DNA from: Tanytarsus gracilentus
Taxonomy: Eukaryota > Arthropoda > Insecta > Diptera > Chironomidae
Direction of reading: 5' to 3'
DNA length: 64,000 nucleotides
Assembly: GCA_038502055.1 (NCBI GenBank)
Contig: JAXRKN010000027.1
Location: forward strand, 124,001 to 188,000
The notes beneath the pieces were generated by a model. That model worked only from the letters and a program-made list of their open reading frames with translations. It was not told the DNA's origin and did not search any database. The translations under genes and the position numbers were made by a program. Below are positions 1 through 14,300 of the stretch, piece after piece. The stretch's first letter is position 1, and each line of letters starts with the position of its first letter.

Positions 1-1300
1 CTAAAATTTACGATTTACATTATTTTTACTTAGAACCATTAAAAAGTAAACCAACTGAATTAAGGCATGACAAGCTTGTTGGTGTTTTAATGGTAATGAT
101 GGTAAAATAGTTAAAAAATAATTGAGGAACGATCAAAAAAATATGAGTTGAACTGAACTTAAAATATAAGATATTTTAGCGTAGCCCAACAAAGTTGTGG
201 TCCGCTTATATGCTCATCTTTCCGTCGTCTTTCGTCGTCCGTCAGTTTGCACCTTCGAGATCTCTCCGGCTACCAGAGCTTCGGGTTTTCACCAAATCGT
301 GCTCTGAGGGTCTTGAGCGGCAATAATTTTTTGGGTCAGACCATAGGTCAGCCACGGCAGCCTACGTCCATTTTCATACAAATTTCCTAGGCTCAGGGCA
401 CAAAGACCAGGAACGAGACGTTTGGGCTGCAATCATGGCGACAGTGGCCCGTAAAAATATTCGGGTTAACTTTTAAAAATTATACTCAGTTTATTTTTAA
501 ATAACATTAAAAATGCAACTACTGCATTTTTATTTTGAAAAAAAAGCTGGCTGAAATCGACCATAGCCGAAAGGGATACTGGTGAAAACAAAATATGGCG
601 TTTTGAGAAAACAACCTAAAAAACTAAAAAACAGAGTTGAAGCTAAGAATTATTCTGACATAGTTTCAATTTTTGGCACGCCGAAACCATGTCCTATAAA
701 TGTTTTGGCCCCCTTTGGGCACATATTTTGAATACTTTAAACCATTCGTGAGTGAATACCTATCTAACAATATACATATTCTTGTATTGAGCTATTACAA
801 GCATAGGCGGAGGTAAAAACTGTCTACTGGATCTTTTTTTTGTCATCGGAACCAACAAGACTAGCTGCCAACTTTATAAAGCTTTAAATGTGTTTTTTGC
901 AAATTTGTTCCGAGCAATCTCTGACAAATAGACTTTTTAATTGAACACTTTTGTTTTTTCAGAATAACTGCTTTACTTGTATTTAGTTTAAATACCACCT
1001 TTAGTTACTCGGGTCTTTACCTAATACTAAATTAATAATTTAAACTGGAATTTTTTTCTTTCTTCCTCATCATTGCTTGTTTCATATCTGTTTCTTACTT
1101 TTTCCTCCATTATTAAAAAAAAATAAAAAAACTTTCAACTTCTAAACAAAAAAAATTTAAGGGGAAAACCTTCTACCTTAAATTCTTTTTCTTCAAACTA
1201 TATTTTTGCGCCTGCCGCCATCTTCTTCGCCCCCAAAAAGCTTTTCTTTGGTTTTGCTGAAAGTGTGGGTCTTCAATGTATCGTTCAAGAAATATTGATC
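1..1300. other. Upstream gene-free region with a GC-richer block
   Basis: No open reading frame with coding character is visible. Bases about 180-460 are clearly richer in G and C than anything around them and include a repetitive CGTCGTC-type stretch near 222-245. Such an island in AT-rich DNA suggests an old transposon fragment or other inserted DNA, but I see no inverted ends or recognisable protein. Bases 540-1000 are intermediate in composition and also unexplained. Bases 1000-1300 are AT-rich leader sequence of the next gene. Confidence 0.4.
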
Positions 1301-3947
1301 ATGAAAAAAACTTCCGAGTAAAGGAGTATTCCGACTAAAAGACGTTTCACCCTAAATATTTTTAAAAATTTTAAAAATTCCAAAAAGTTAATTTAATTTT
1401 TTTCCTCAGTTTTTTCGCATTTTTACTCATCCTCACACCCATCGCTGCCGTGCACATCGATTGTGAATTCGCAAATCTCCAAATCAACCACGAAAAAATT
1501 TTTTCCTGCACCATCGAAGGTCAATTTGAGATTCTTCGTCAAAATAGCATCATAACTTCCTCATCAGAACCTTCTAGTGACTCCAAAAAATCAATTTCTA
1601 ACGTTCACGGTCTCGCGATCGACAACAAAAAAGTTTTCTTCTTCCCAAAAGGAATCGAGAAGATTTTCAGTAATTTAAATTTCATTCGAGTAATTAAAAG
1701 TGGACTGAAAGAAATTCATCAAAGTGATCTCGAACCTTTCTTGGATTTAAAACATCTCATTTTAGAAAATAATGAGTTGAAAGCTATCGAAAGTGATTTA
1801 TTTAAGTTCAACTCAAAACTTCAAACAATTTTATTTTCACAAAATAAAATCGATGAAATTGACTCAAAAGTTTTTGACAATTTAAATGAGTTAAAAAACC
1901 TTAATTTGAGAGGTTTAAAGTGCATTGCTGAAAATTCAATTAAAAAAGACGTTAAAAGTGTCATCGAGTCAGTGAAAAAAGGCTGCAGCAAGTTGAGTGA
2001 GACTGAGGAAAATTCATCGAGTGAAAATAAAAATTTAAAAGATGAAATTTCAAAAATTAAAATCGAAAGTGAAAATCTCAAAAGTGACAACCAAAAACTT
2101 CAAAATGCTTTAAAAAATTCCAACAACAATTTAAACCAAGCTAAATTTGAGGTTTTAAAATTAAATTCACTCACAAAAAATTTAACATCAGAAAATGAAA
2201 AATTGATGCTAAAAATTTCACAACTTTCCGATGTAATTGAAAAACTCAAAACTGAAAATTTAAATTTTCACACCGACAAGGAAAAAGTTTTAAACAGTTT
2301 AAAATCTGATGTCGAAAATCTTGGAAGTCAACTTAATTATTTCCAAAATAAAGCGTTAAAGATGGATGCGAAAAAAACTCAAATTGAAACAAAAAATGTT
2401 CAACTTAAAGCCGAGAGTGAAAAGTGCAAAAACGAGCAAGCGATTTTGGAATTAGAAATTTTACAGTTGAAGGAAGAAAATGAAAAATTTGAAGGCGGAA
2501 GTCAAAAGTTTGAAGCTGAAAGTTTGAAAATTGAAGGTGGGTTTTTTATTTATAATTAAGACTTTAATTGTTACAAATTATTAAAAAAATTAATTGATAT
2601 TAATTTTATTGATTGTTAAAAGTATATAATTAGTTTACAATTAATAATTGATTCAAAAATTATTAATTGATAATTAACTATTAATCCTTAATAATTAATT
2701 AACAATTTTAATTAACAATTTTTAATTAATAAAAATAATTAATTAATATTAATAATTAAAAATTTCTTATATTTTCACCAGAACCTCAAGTTTTCAACCA
2801 AAAATCACTTCATGAATCTCAACTCGAGTCAAAGGTTGAAAAATGTCAAACCGAGCACTCAATTTTACTCGCTGAAATTTTAACCCTAAACACCACAGTC
2901 GAAAACCTCAAAGTTGAAGCTGAAAATTGTTCAAATTTCGACAACTTTGAAGCTCTAAATTCTCAAATTGAAAATCTCAAATCAGAACTTTCACTCAAAG
3001 ACTCCGAAATCACCACCAAAAAAATTAAGCTAAATTTAATTAAATTACAACTCGCAAATTCATCATCAAATCTGACTCAAACAACCGACAAAATTAATCT
3101 CTTGACTCAACAGCTTTATGAAATTAATCGTGAGCTATCACAAAAGAATTCCGATATTCATAAATGTGAGGATGAAGTCAGAAAGTTATCGGCGAGTGAA
3201 TCACTCTTAAAATTTCATCAAACCTCGAAAGTTGACGAGTGTGAAGAAAAATTGAGTAAAGTTGAAAGTAAACTTGAGGAAAGTGCGAAAAGTCAAGTTG
3301 ACGAAATTTCAAAATCAAATTTAAAAATTTCACAACTTGAAGAAAATTTAGCTAAAAAATGCGACAAAAAAATCCTCGAAATTCAATCAAATTCGATTAA
3401 AATTGAAGAAAATTTGAACGCCTGCAAAATTGATCTCGAGTCCTCAAAGCAACAACAACAAAAACTACAAAACGACCTAAAAACTCTCAAAGATCAAGAA
3501 GAATTTGAAAATCAAGAAAATAAGCAGGAATTTAAATTCATCGACGATCAACAAATCACGATCGACTTCCTCAATCTCAAAATCGAAAAATTAACCTCAA
3601 ATTTAACGAAATCGCAACAAAATTTCAAAATTCTCACAAATGAACTTCAAAAATGCCTCGAAGATTCCATCACTGACGATGATTTCATCTCAGAACTCAT
3701 TAAAGACTCACCACATGACAAATTTTTAATCGCTTTTTGGATAATTGTGGCACTTGCGGTTGTCAACCTGATTATGATGACTTTCTGCTGCTTCAGATCG
3801 AGAAAATACGAGAAGTCGATGAGAATTTCGAATGTTGACGATTATCGGGATGATTTTGAGTTCTCAAAAGTTCATGTGAAGCTCGTTGATGCTGGAAATA
3901 TTTACCAGAGCATAAAACAGGTGAAGGGCGGTGATGAGTCCGTGTAG
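1301..3947 (+). CDS. Secreted-type LRR and coiled-coil protein, single-pass membrane
   Basis: Three exons join in frame: 1301-1317, 1410-2536 and 2782-3947, giving 769 residues. The start is ATG at 1301: exon 1 ends GA|GTAAAG and exon 2 restores the codon, giving MKKTSD followed by a hydrophobic signal peptide to about residue 20. Residues about 95-175 hold four degenerate leucine-rich repeats (for example LKHLILENNELKAI). Residues about 190-690 are a long charged coiled coil full of E, K, L and N heptads. A membrane segment at about 696-719 is followed by a 50-residue cytoplasmic tail starting RSRKYEK. Both introns are short with standard borders. An AATAAA lies at 3984. By topology the LRR and coiled coil face outward. 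I do not recognise an orthologue; LRR plus so long a coiled coil is uncommon. Function unknown, possibly adhesion or immune recognition (inference). Confidence 0.85.
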
Positions 3948-5129
3948 AATTAAAATTAATTTAAGATTATTTTTTAAAATAGAAATAAATGAGATAAAAA
4001 TGAAGTGAGAAAATTTTTTAATAATTTTTGGAACTAAAATGAAATTATACTTTAAAATTTGGGAGCAATGACCGAGTTGGATTTAATTTCAGTTAAATTG
4101 GATTTTTTGCTAAAATTTCAGCACAAAAAAAATTAAATTTTATTAAAATTTCAGACACGTGGAACAAAAAATAAAAAAAATATAATAAAAAATATTTTTT
4201 ACAATTTTTTTCAAAAAATTTCTATTTTTTATTTATTTTCTTTGTCAGTTTTAATTAATTTAATTTTTTACCTGTTTTTAATTTTTTTCTTTCACATAAT
4301 TTAAATTCAAATTTAAATTTAACTTAAAATAAATTTATATAATTTTGTGAATTAAATTAAAATTTTAATTTATTACGTTTTTTTTAAAAAATTATTTATT
4401 AATTATTTTTCTCCTAAAATGGAAGTTTTTACCACTTACACATGCTGGAAATTATTTAAAGTCTTTAAATTATTTTAATTGATTTTTCTAACTCAAGTCA
4501 TGATTGAATTTTTATCCCTCCAAATCTCTTTTAAAAATTCTTAAAAATTTTTACTGAAAATTCTAAAATTCCAAAAAATTAAACACAAAACATTTTTTTC
4601 TTAATGACTTTTATTTTTATATTTATGCCAAAGAAAGAAGAAAAAAATTCTAAATTTTACATGATTTGATCAAAAAGTTTAAATGAGTAAGAAAATCCCA
4701 GTAATAAAAAAGATTTTTACGATTGATTTAAATAAATTTAAGAATTTTACGTAAATTAGCATTAAAAAGTTTTCAGAAACTTCTTCATTTGCTCTTAAGT
4801 TGATTTTTAAATAATTTTCTCATTAAAAAATATTTTCCCATTTAAATTATGAGAAATTGAAAATAAAAAATTAAGTTTCTCGATTCTAAATAATTAATAT
4901 ACTTTTCTTCTTCATACATTCTCGTAAAAATTGGGATTTAACATTTTTGGGGGAATTTTTAAATTATTTTCATCCTCTTTTTACGTTTTTTTTTATAAAT
5001 GTAGATGTGTGTGTTCATTTTTAGTGTTTTTCTTTTATAATGTGTGTAATGCAAGTGTTTTTTGTGTAGTTTTTAATTTCTTAAAGGATATAAAGTTCAT
5101 CTTTCAAATTAATCTTCAGCTTCTCAATC
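3948..5129. other. AT-rich intergenic region between convergent genes
   Basis: This holds the 3' ends of two convergent genes. A poly(A) signal for the LRR gene lies at 3984-3989. The rest is low-complexity A/T sequence with no coding signal; the short open frame at 4931-5140 is antisense to the final exon of the next gene and has no coding features. Confidence 0.6.
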
Positions 5130-8100
5130 TTATTCGCTAACTTTTGCCTTCTTTATTTCCGGCTCAATCGGTTCCGGATGCTCTTCGGAGTCTAAAGATC
5201 TAAAAAGAGAAAAATTATAAATTAATTAGTATTTTTATTATTTTTGTAATCATTTTAATTTTAATTATTTTAATTATTATTTGAATTATTTCAATAATTT
5301 TAATTATATTACTTATTTGAATTATTTTATTTATTATAATTTTTAATTATTTAAATTACTTTAATAATTTTACTATTTTAATAATTTAATAATTTTAATA
5401 ATTTCACTAATTTAATTAATTTAAAGTCAATTCTTTAATTACCTCTTAGCACTACTGTGAGAATCGCTATCATTCGTCTCATCATTAGCTATAATTGGCG
5501 TATTCGGGTTCAAACTATCCCCATCCGATAGCGTGCTCTCATCATCTAAACTGTCAACGGCACCTAAAAAAATTATTCATTAATGAATTTCTTAACTATT
5601 TTCAACCCTCAAACTCACCATTGGCTGGTTTTTGTTTCGTCGTCTCTTTTTGTTCATCATTTTTGTGATTATCGGCTAAATTTTCCGCAGCTGGATTACT
5701 TTCATCGCTGTTGGTTGTGATACTGTCGGCAGTGTGTGAGTCTGTGGTGCCATTTGTGCCACCTATCACCACATGTTCAAGCTTATCGATATCCGGCATG
5801 TCCATTAGAAGCTCAGGCTTTACGTCATTCGCTACGGAGTGTGTCCATACTGCGAGTTCAACGCTGCATATTTAAGAATTTTAATTAGTTTTTATTTAAA
5901 TCTCTAACTCAGTTCAACTCACGAGTGCGCCGTCCATTCTTCACTGCCCGCCTCCTGATTCAGTCGATTTCTTGTGGATTCAACATGTGTGACAAACTTA
6001 AGATACTCGCGGGTCGTGTAATCGATGCCTTCGATATCGGGAATGGCTTTGAGCACCTCGTCGGCCATGAAAGGCGCAAGTTCGGGTGCTGCAGCAGCCA
6101 ATAAAGCTGACGCCATCGTTGTACCCACACCTTTGAGATTTGATAATGCTGTCACTGCCTGCTCAATGTTCGGCAGCTTACGGAATGCCTTCTTTGTCTC
6201 CATCAACACCGCACGTGGTGTGTTCACTTTGATTAGATATGATAGCTGCGGGTAGTACTTTCCTCGCTGAATAAAATTTAGAAGGAGAATTTAATTTTGG
6301 TGGAAATTTAGAGAAAAGAAATAGTAAAAAATTTATTGTAAAATTTTTGATCTCAAATTAAAATTTTGAAATTTTCGTAAATTTTTAAAATTTAGCAAAA
6401 CTTAAGATGCAAAAATTTATTAAACTCAAAACATTAAAAACTTTCACACTTACGCTTTGTTTCCATTTCATGCATTGAACCAATTCCTCGTGAATTAAGT
6501 GTGCGTCGCGTGGTCCTCTTTGTTTAATTTTTTTCGGCAATTCATTTTGGTACCTAAAATGTAAAAAGTTAATTAATATTTTAAAGTTGTACGAAATTTT
6601 TAAATAAGTCAAGTGCAAAAATCTACCTGAAACTTTACATGATTGAATTTGTGTTAAAATTTTAAATTGATGGCTAACTAATTTAATGCTAATTGGAAAA
6701 AAATGCTATAAAATTTATTCAGTCACCAAAAATTATTTCTAACATTTTTTTTTCCTTAAAAATTCCTAGAAATTTTCCCTCTAACATTTTTTTCCCGCCC
6801 ATGAACCGAAAGTAAAAGTGGGAGTTTTATTTCTTCAACTCCACTTTTATTGCACCTCAACTTCTCATTTTATTTCGCTCTCTTAAGAGCTTCCAAAGCG
6901 AGGTCAATTCCCTTACGGACACTAAAACAAGCTCGAGGATATTTTTATATCGTCCTTACACGAAGCTTTGAGGAAAATTTATTTTATGTCAATTAAGAAA
7001 ATGCAGAGAATTAGCAAAGTCAGATTGAGCTTTATGTAAATAAATTTATGTCAGCTTGAAACTTGACATTTGTAAATTACTAATTTTGGCAAATTATAAA
7101 AGAGAGTTTGAGAAAATTTAAATTTTAGGTCAAGAAAATGAAAAAAATGTGTGAAAAATTTCAAAAATATCCGAATTTTTTTACTTAAAAAAAGTTTTGA
7201 ATTTTTAAGTCCAAAAATGTTAAGAAAAAAATCAACTAAATTCATTTCTAGAATTTTTTTGTATAAAAAATAACTTTTAATTTTTTTCCCGAATTTATTT
7301 TGTTAAAAAAAACTGTTTTTAAGAATTTTAAATCACTTTCAAAGTAAATTTAAAAAGTTTTTCTTCTTTGTTTGTAAATCATAAAAGTTTTAACCTTAAA
7401 AAAATTAAAGTTCATCAAATTTTTGTTAAAACTCATTTAAAAATTAAATTAAACCCCAAAAAAATTCTCTCAAACATTTTTTTCACCCTGCACGTAATTT
7501 TTTTATCTTCACGCTTAAACATCATCTCGAATTTCGTAAACAAAAAAAAATCACGTTTAGCGTAGCGAGAAGAAAAAATAAAACTTTTCGGCGTTTCGAT
7601 TAGAAATTTTTTCTCAAAAAAAATCTTTAATTTTCTAAATTAAAAAGTAAGAAATTAAAAATTATTATATAAAAAATTCGTTCATAGTGGTGTTGATGAC
7701 AAAGCCAACCTCATCCAACTACTCACATATTTGAGTTCGTGTATTATATTTCATCGAGCTCTGTTGGCTTCTCGCCTCTCTATGTACAAAAAAAAACAAC
7801 ACAGAGAAGGAAAAAATTTCATATTGAGTTCGAAAGGCAACAACAAACGAACGAAGTTCGACACACGGCCGCCAGCTACGACTACGACTACATGCAGCCG
7901 GCTTTGAAAGTGTCTCGTGCGTTTGTGTTTGTGTTTCGCCCTCCAACATAATAAAAAAAAATATAAAAACTTTTTCGAAGTTTTCTGTCGAGATTTTGTG
8001 GGGAGAAAATTTTCAAAAAATGAATTAAAAATTTTTCAGCATTTTCTGAATCGCTTCAAAATGAATTTTTAACGATTAAGCGAGCAGAAAGCGATGACGG

Positions 8101-8345
8101 CACTGATGGAAAATTCCTCACACCACCACCAACTTATTGCGACTCGGTTCGTTCGATTTTTGCACTTTTTTGACAGATTTTCACTTATTTACTCACCATT
8201 CGTCAAGTTTTATGAGCTCCTCGGGCTTCTTTTTCTCCTCTGCCTTCAACTTAAGCACCTGCGGATAGAGCTTTAGCACGTAATCGTATTGGCGAGTGTT
8301 ACCATGAAGGAAAAATGCGGCCGTTACGTCTTTCACAGAAGCCAT
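5130..8345 (-). CDS. Conserved protein with helix-hairpin-helix-like motif, function unknown
   Basis: Six exons on the minus strand join in phase: 8345-8197, 6553-6454, 6266-5923, 5863-5619, 5563-5443 and 5199-5130, giving 342 residues. The start MASVKDVTAAFFLHGN is the first ATG of the open exon. Residues 1-160 are densely conserved-looking, with a tract ending KWKQS then RGKYYPQLSYLIKVN. Residues 124-143 (LSNLKGVGTTMASALLAAAA) read like a helix-hairpin-helix, the turn L-K-G-V-G being typical of non-sequence-specific DNA-binding hairpins. After about residue 205 the chain becomes acidic and polar, rich in D, E, S and N, and ends in a small basic patch KKAKVSE that could be a nuclear signal. 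I recognise the core as conserved among animals but cannot name it. A DNA- or RNA-associated nuclear role is inference. The first intron (1.6 kb) is the only long one. Confidence 0.85.
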
Positions 8346-11300
8346 GTTTGAAATGACTGAGAGCAATTGCTTCGACTGACTCGAGACTCGAATGCGATTG
8401 AGAGAATTTTTTTATCGAGAGAGTAAAATTCACCAATACATCCAAAGCACTGCCTTAAATATGCCATGAAACGGTGAATATATGATTAAATTTTGCTTCT
8501 CTTTGAGTGTATTGGTGCGATTTACATGAAAATCGAGAGAGAAGTTGAGAGAAATTTGGTGTGAGAGGAGCGTGGAAGTGAATAAGGAGCGAGTTTGAAT
8601 TGACATAGAAGGGGAGGTTTTAAAATTATTTTTAAAAATATTTTTAAAACTTTTGTGATTTTTTTATATATTTTTTTAAAATTTAAATATTAATTTATAA
8701 ATTAATATTATAAAACTTAGTTATCTACCTGAAATATGTAAAATAAATAAATAATTTCGACCGGACATTTCGCCACCATCCGCTCACTTTTCACCACTTC
8801 ACAGCTAACTGATATTCAAGCTGATTTTCTCTCTCTCATTTTTCCGTCGATCGACTGTCGTAATTTTCTGCCTGTGTACAATTCAATTTAATTTGTTTTG
8901 TTGAGGCAAAAGATAACGCGGAGGAGAAAAAGCGAGCTTAGAATGCGCGAAAAAAAACTTGAGGATGAAAGTTTGAATATTTTTTGAGGGTTGAAAATGC
9001 TTTTTAACGATTTTAATGAATGAAAATGGTTGGACATTGTTTGTTGGGTAAATTCGAGTGGAAGGTCATGTGAGTCATGAGGTTGGGATTGTTGGATGAC
9101 GTTCATGAAGTTTTCTGTGCGGGTTTTAAGAGGAAATTCAATAAAAATGTTATAAAATAATTTTGTGACGTCTTTCTTAAAATATTTCGAGAAAGTTCTT
9201 TGGGGAAAAATTAAAAAAAAAATATTTCAATTTTTAATTCGAAATTTAAAAAAAAATAACACAAAAAATTAAAGTTTTAAATAAAAAAATTTAAAAAGTG
9301 AAATTTAAAAATCCTAAAAAATTTAGAAATTAATAAATTGATAAATTTACAAATTATTTAACGACTTTATGTCATGTCAAAAAACTCCAGCAAATCCATA
9401 AATTAATCATCATTCAACCCCTTAGAAAGTCATGACTCATCGTCCCCATCACATCCGCAACCAATAAAATTCACATTTCTTCCCTCCAAAAAAGCTCCTC
9501 TCCGTCTCTTCAATCCATCCCACAGTTGAAATCTTTCCTCATGCTGCTTTGTTGATATTTTCAATTTTTCAAATTTCCTTGTGATATGAAAAAAAAGTAT
9601 TTTTGCAGTCAGAAAGCCGAGTCTCGACAAAAAATATCGGAGAAGAAGAAAAAAGTCATTTGCGTTTCTCTCGCGAGAGAATTTTGCTCTCTCTTGAATT
9701 TTACTCTGAAAGTCACCTCTCACTACATAACATAAAATAAATGGAAAATGAGGCGAGCAAAAAGAAGAGAAGAAAAAATCGAAGAAAGTTCGTCATGCGA
9801 TTGAATTGAATTCAGTATTTTTTTTCATCCTCTCCGTACACCGACCCTGACTGAGTGCCTCGGCGAATGAAGTGGAAAGTGGGCAAAAGGCAGATGGCAT
9901 AAACTTTTCTGCTTCTCTCTCTCGCTTTTCGTCCCCCTTTTTTTAGCTACTTTGTCGCTTATCAGCGGCGGCAGAGAAAAATTTCCCTGCCACATTTGAC
10001 GTCGCTTATGTACGTGCTCACCCTAATGTGAGTTGTATCGAGTGCCTCACTAATACACTCGCACTTTTATTTCCCTTCATAATAAAACTAACACAAGCAG
10101 CTTGTGACTCAGGTCGATGTTACATACAGGCTGGATGGATTTTTGTGTTTCGGTTTCTTCTTTTCTCTTTTTTGCTTCGATGAAATTTTGTGTGTTTTTT
10201 TGGCTTCGAACGGGGCAGGCAAGAAACCTTCCATAAGGCATGTTTTCTTCTTACAAACCGGAGAGGGATTAAATACAGTAACACCTGAAACAGATGGAAG
10301 ATTATGATGATGGAAGAAGAAGATGAATGATGGATGACTACCTGTGCGGTTTGACGGGAAATGGTGAAAGAATTTTTTCGAATTTTTGAAATTTTATTTA
10401 AAAAAATTAACTGAAAAATTTTAAAAAATATTTTTAATTTTCAATGATGATTTTTCAATAAAATTTGAATTTTTAACGATTTCTTTTTAAAATTCAAAGC
10501 TCAACAATTTAATTTCACACTCAACCTTTCCCACATTCATGCACACAGAAAAACTTTCCACTCTTCGACTTTAACATTTTTTTATACATTCATCGGCATT
10601 ATTTTTTCATACAATGCAACGCTTAATGTTCATGACAGTCATTACTGAGAGCTTTATACTGTTTACAATTTCATTACCCCTTCGCTTTTATGGTTCGCAT
10701 TTTTTGCCTCATTTTCATGCTGAATGCGAGGATGAAAGTCGATTATTGGATTTTTTAATGGACGCGATCGAATGTTGGGGTGTGACGATGATTGTGAGAT
10801 AAAAATTTTGTAGGATTTTAAAAAGTTTTGCTATCGAGAAAAATAATTTGAGTTTTAAGAATTTTTTGTGTAAATAATTTAAAAAATAATTTTTATTTCT
10901 TTGACTTTTCAAAAAATATTCAAAATTAATTTTTTAGATTTATAGTTATAAAAAATTATTTCTATAAATTTATTTTCCAATTTTTAAACTTTTTTAGTTG
11001 CTTCACTTCTCAGAAAATTTGAATCATAAAAACCTCAACCTCTTCTCACCACAAGCCAAAAACTTCGATCACATGCTCACTCAACTTTTTTCTTCTCTCT
11101 TCTCAAGTGCTTCGACCGTTATTTATTCAAACTCACAATTTTATTCACAAAAAAGCCACCCTCATGCTACAAGAAACATCTCGCTCGTGTTATCGCATCG
11201 TGAAAAATAAAAACGTGCTTTTGACGTCAGAGAAAGAAAACAGAAAAAGTTCGCTGGAAGTGATTAAATGATGCTGAAGTTAAATGCGATTTGAGAATTG

Positions 11301-14300
11301 AAAAATGATAAAGAAAAAAGTTGGAGATGGCATGTGGGATGAAGATTCTTGGAAAATCAGAGAAGAAAAATTTTGTGGCATTTTTAAGAGAATTTTAAAA
11401 AAATTGGTTTCTTTACATAAAATTTAATTAAAATTTTTTGTTCAAAATTTCATATTTTTTATAAATCATAAATTTTTTTAAAAATAAATTCAATAAAAAT
11501 AAAATAAAATTTATTAACATATTTTATAAAATTTTCTAAATTTTTTTAAAACAAATTTATTAAATAAATCAAAAAATAAAATTCAAACTCAAAGAATTTA
11601 GAAAATTTATGTTTTATGACTTTTAATGACCCTTTTGTGAGTTTTAAATGTCTTTATGAACTTTTTGGTGTTTTTAATCTCAAAAAATAGACCAAAAATT
11701 TCTCTAAACATTAATCAAAAAATATTTTTAAAATTATCTTCGCAAATCTCCCAAAAAGTCATTTAATAAAATTTCTTCCAACGAAAACTTAAAAGATTTC
11801 TCAAATAACCCAAGCAGCAAAACGACAAGCAGTCGTCGAGAGTTTCATATAAGCTTCGAAACGAACGAAAAAAAGCAGAAAACACACCAACAAAGCAAGA
11901 GAATATCGTCCCGCATATATTTTTCAGACTCATTCAGTTTTTCTGTATACTCTCCTCACTGTATATACAGCAGCTATGTGTTATACACTTTTTTCGCCTT
12001 GCCTCATCACCGCTCAACTGCGACTCTCGGCATTTTAAATGCGAAATTTTTCCATTCTCGATCGCAGCTTTTTCCTCCACTTTACACACGACAATCTCGG
12101 GCTGCTTGGCATGCATGCCGCCAAAATGATAAGAAAAATGTGATCAAAAAAATCTTCAACAGCGTAAAGAGAAAAAAAATCGATGAACATCGTTCCACAT
12201 TTTGTGTTTCCCTCTCATGTGTATAATCAGCACAAAAATATTTTTTCTTTCTATATTTCCAACCTCGTTCGTGCTCGATTCACACAAATACATGCGCATA
12301 AATCCGCTTTGAGGTTGAACGTTTTCGAAGAAATACGATTGAGCAGCAGAGGAAAAAATTTATTTTATTTTACTGCTGCTTTCATGAACGTGAGAAATGT
12401 CGAGTTTTGAGTGTGTTGGTGAGATTTTTGTAACGGACTTTTGAAATTTAAACGATATTTGTTGATTTGAATTTTTAATATACGTTAGAGATAAAAATTA
12501 AATTAAAATTAATAAATTCTAAATTTAAAAGAATTTTAATAAATTTTAAACAATTAAAAATTTTCTAATCTTATTAAAAAATTAAATTTTCATAAATTCT
12601 TTCACTTTCCACCTCAAACTCTTCTGCACATGACCGTCAGCCTCGGAGCGAGCGAGACAGCAACACATCATGACGCAATCGATGGTGGAAAATAAGAAAG
12701 TGCAGTAGAAAAAATTCCTTCGTACCACAACTTAGTTCGCGTTCGTCTGTCGTGCTTGAAGGAAACCACCGTCGAGTGTCATTCGGAAATTGTTTAGTGT
12801 GAAAAAGTTCTCTTAAAGTTCTTCGAGGTTTTAGGGAAATTTTGGTAAATTTTAGAGTGAAAATTTGTGCAGAAAACATTTTAAAGTAAAACAAGGTTTG
12901 AGTTTGTGAAGAAAATTGGAAATAAAATGAGAAAATTGAAAATATCGATGAAAATTATGTAACGTGAAAAAAAATTACAGGACAGCTGAAAAATTTAATT
13001 AATTTTGAGATTAAAAATTTAACGAAAGCAAATAAAATTGAACTCGAAGGGTTTGAGATGAAATTCCATGAATTTAAATGACTTTTCGACTTACATAAAA
13101 AATCAAGCTTCAAGGACATTTCGAAAAGGTTTTTTCCTCCTTTTCGATGCGCCAATTGCATAATCATTTCATAGTGGATGAAAAAAATTATTATGCAGTT
13201 TTTGGAAGGTTAGAAAAATTTAGAGAATTTGGAACATGAATTCAGAGTTAATTTAAAAGAATTAAAATTAGTTGAAATTATTGAAAATTTGGGTTTAAAT
13301 TTTTAAATAATTGAGTTAAAATTTTTTTAATGTTTAATTTAAAAATTAATAAAAAAATCGATGAAAATTTTTTGAGGAATTTTTATGCAAAATTTCAGCA
13401 ATTTTTAAAAATATTTTTTATGCAATTTTTTAGACAATTTTTAAAAATATTTTTCGAATGTCAAAACACGATAATTTTTACTCCTTCTTCAATGTTGAAG
13501 TTTTTCCTTCATGACATCCAATTATGTCACTTAAATTGATTCAATTTTCACCTCGAAATCATTCAACCCATCACAAATATTTTCCATATCATTTTTCTCC
13601 CCTCGCATTTCCATAAAGTCATCAACATTTGATATCCAATCTCTAAATTTTATTAATATTGACATTCCACTTTTTGCCTTCGCTCACTCTCGACCTGACT
13701 GCAATGTTTGCATTCATAATCAACAACAGTTCTTTTTTTATTATGCCGAGGATGACTTTCTTGCATTTTTTATTCGCACAATGAGTCGCCATGGAGATAA
13801 AAAACATTCGTTATGCTGCTCGCATTGGACACAGACAATAAAAAAACATTGAAGTTGTGATGTAATCGAGAGAGAAAAAGAAGAAAATTGCAGGTGTGTT
13901 TTGAAAGGATTAAAAATTTATGGGAATTTAAATAAGTGAAATAAAAAAGATTGGACTAAATAAATTTTTGAAAAATGTAACGGAAAATTTGAAAAAATTT
14001 AAAGGAAAAATTTAAATTTCCTTTTAACGATTTTTATTTAAATTTCAAAACGTCTCTGACCTCGATTACTTTTCAATGAACTCAAATTATTGTAATTAAA
14101 ACTCTCGACACTTCCACTCGGATATAGCACCAACCTCAATCAACTTTGCCCTTTTGCAATTTCAAACAACAAAAATTTTCCTTCCTCACCGAAAGTCAAT
14201 TAATAATTTCTCATTACACACATTAAAAGTGTTTTAACCAGCAATTAGACATGAAGACGACAATATTCGTATAATAAAAACATGGAACGATAATGATTGC

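Noticed and set aside
1264..1317. Upstream ATG at about 1276 as start of the first LRR gene
   Set aside because: Its frame reaches the donor in phase 0, which does not fit exon 2; ATG at 1301 fits and gives a signal peptide.
8094..8276. 60-codon plus-strand frame
   Set aside because: Opposite the first exon of the minus-strand HhH-like gene, which has matching phases and domains.
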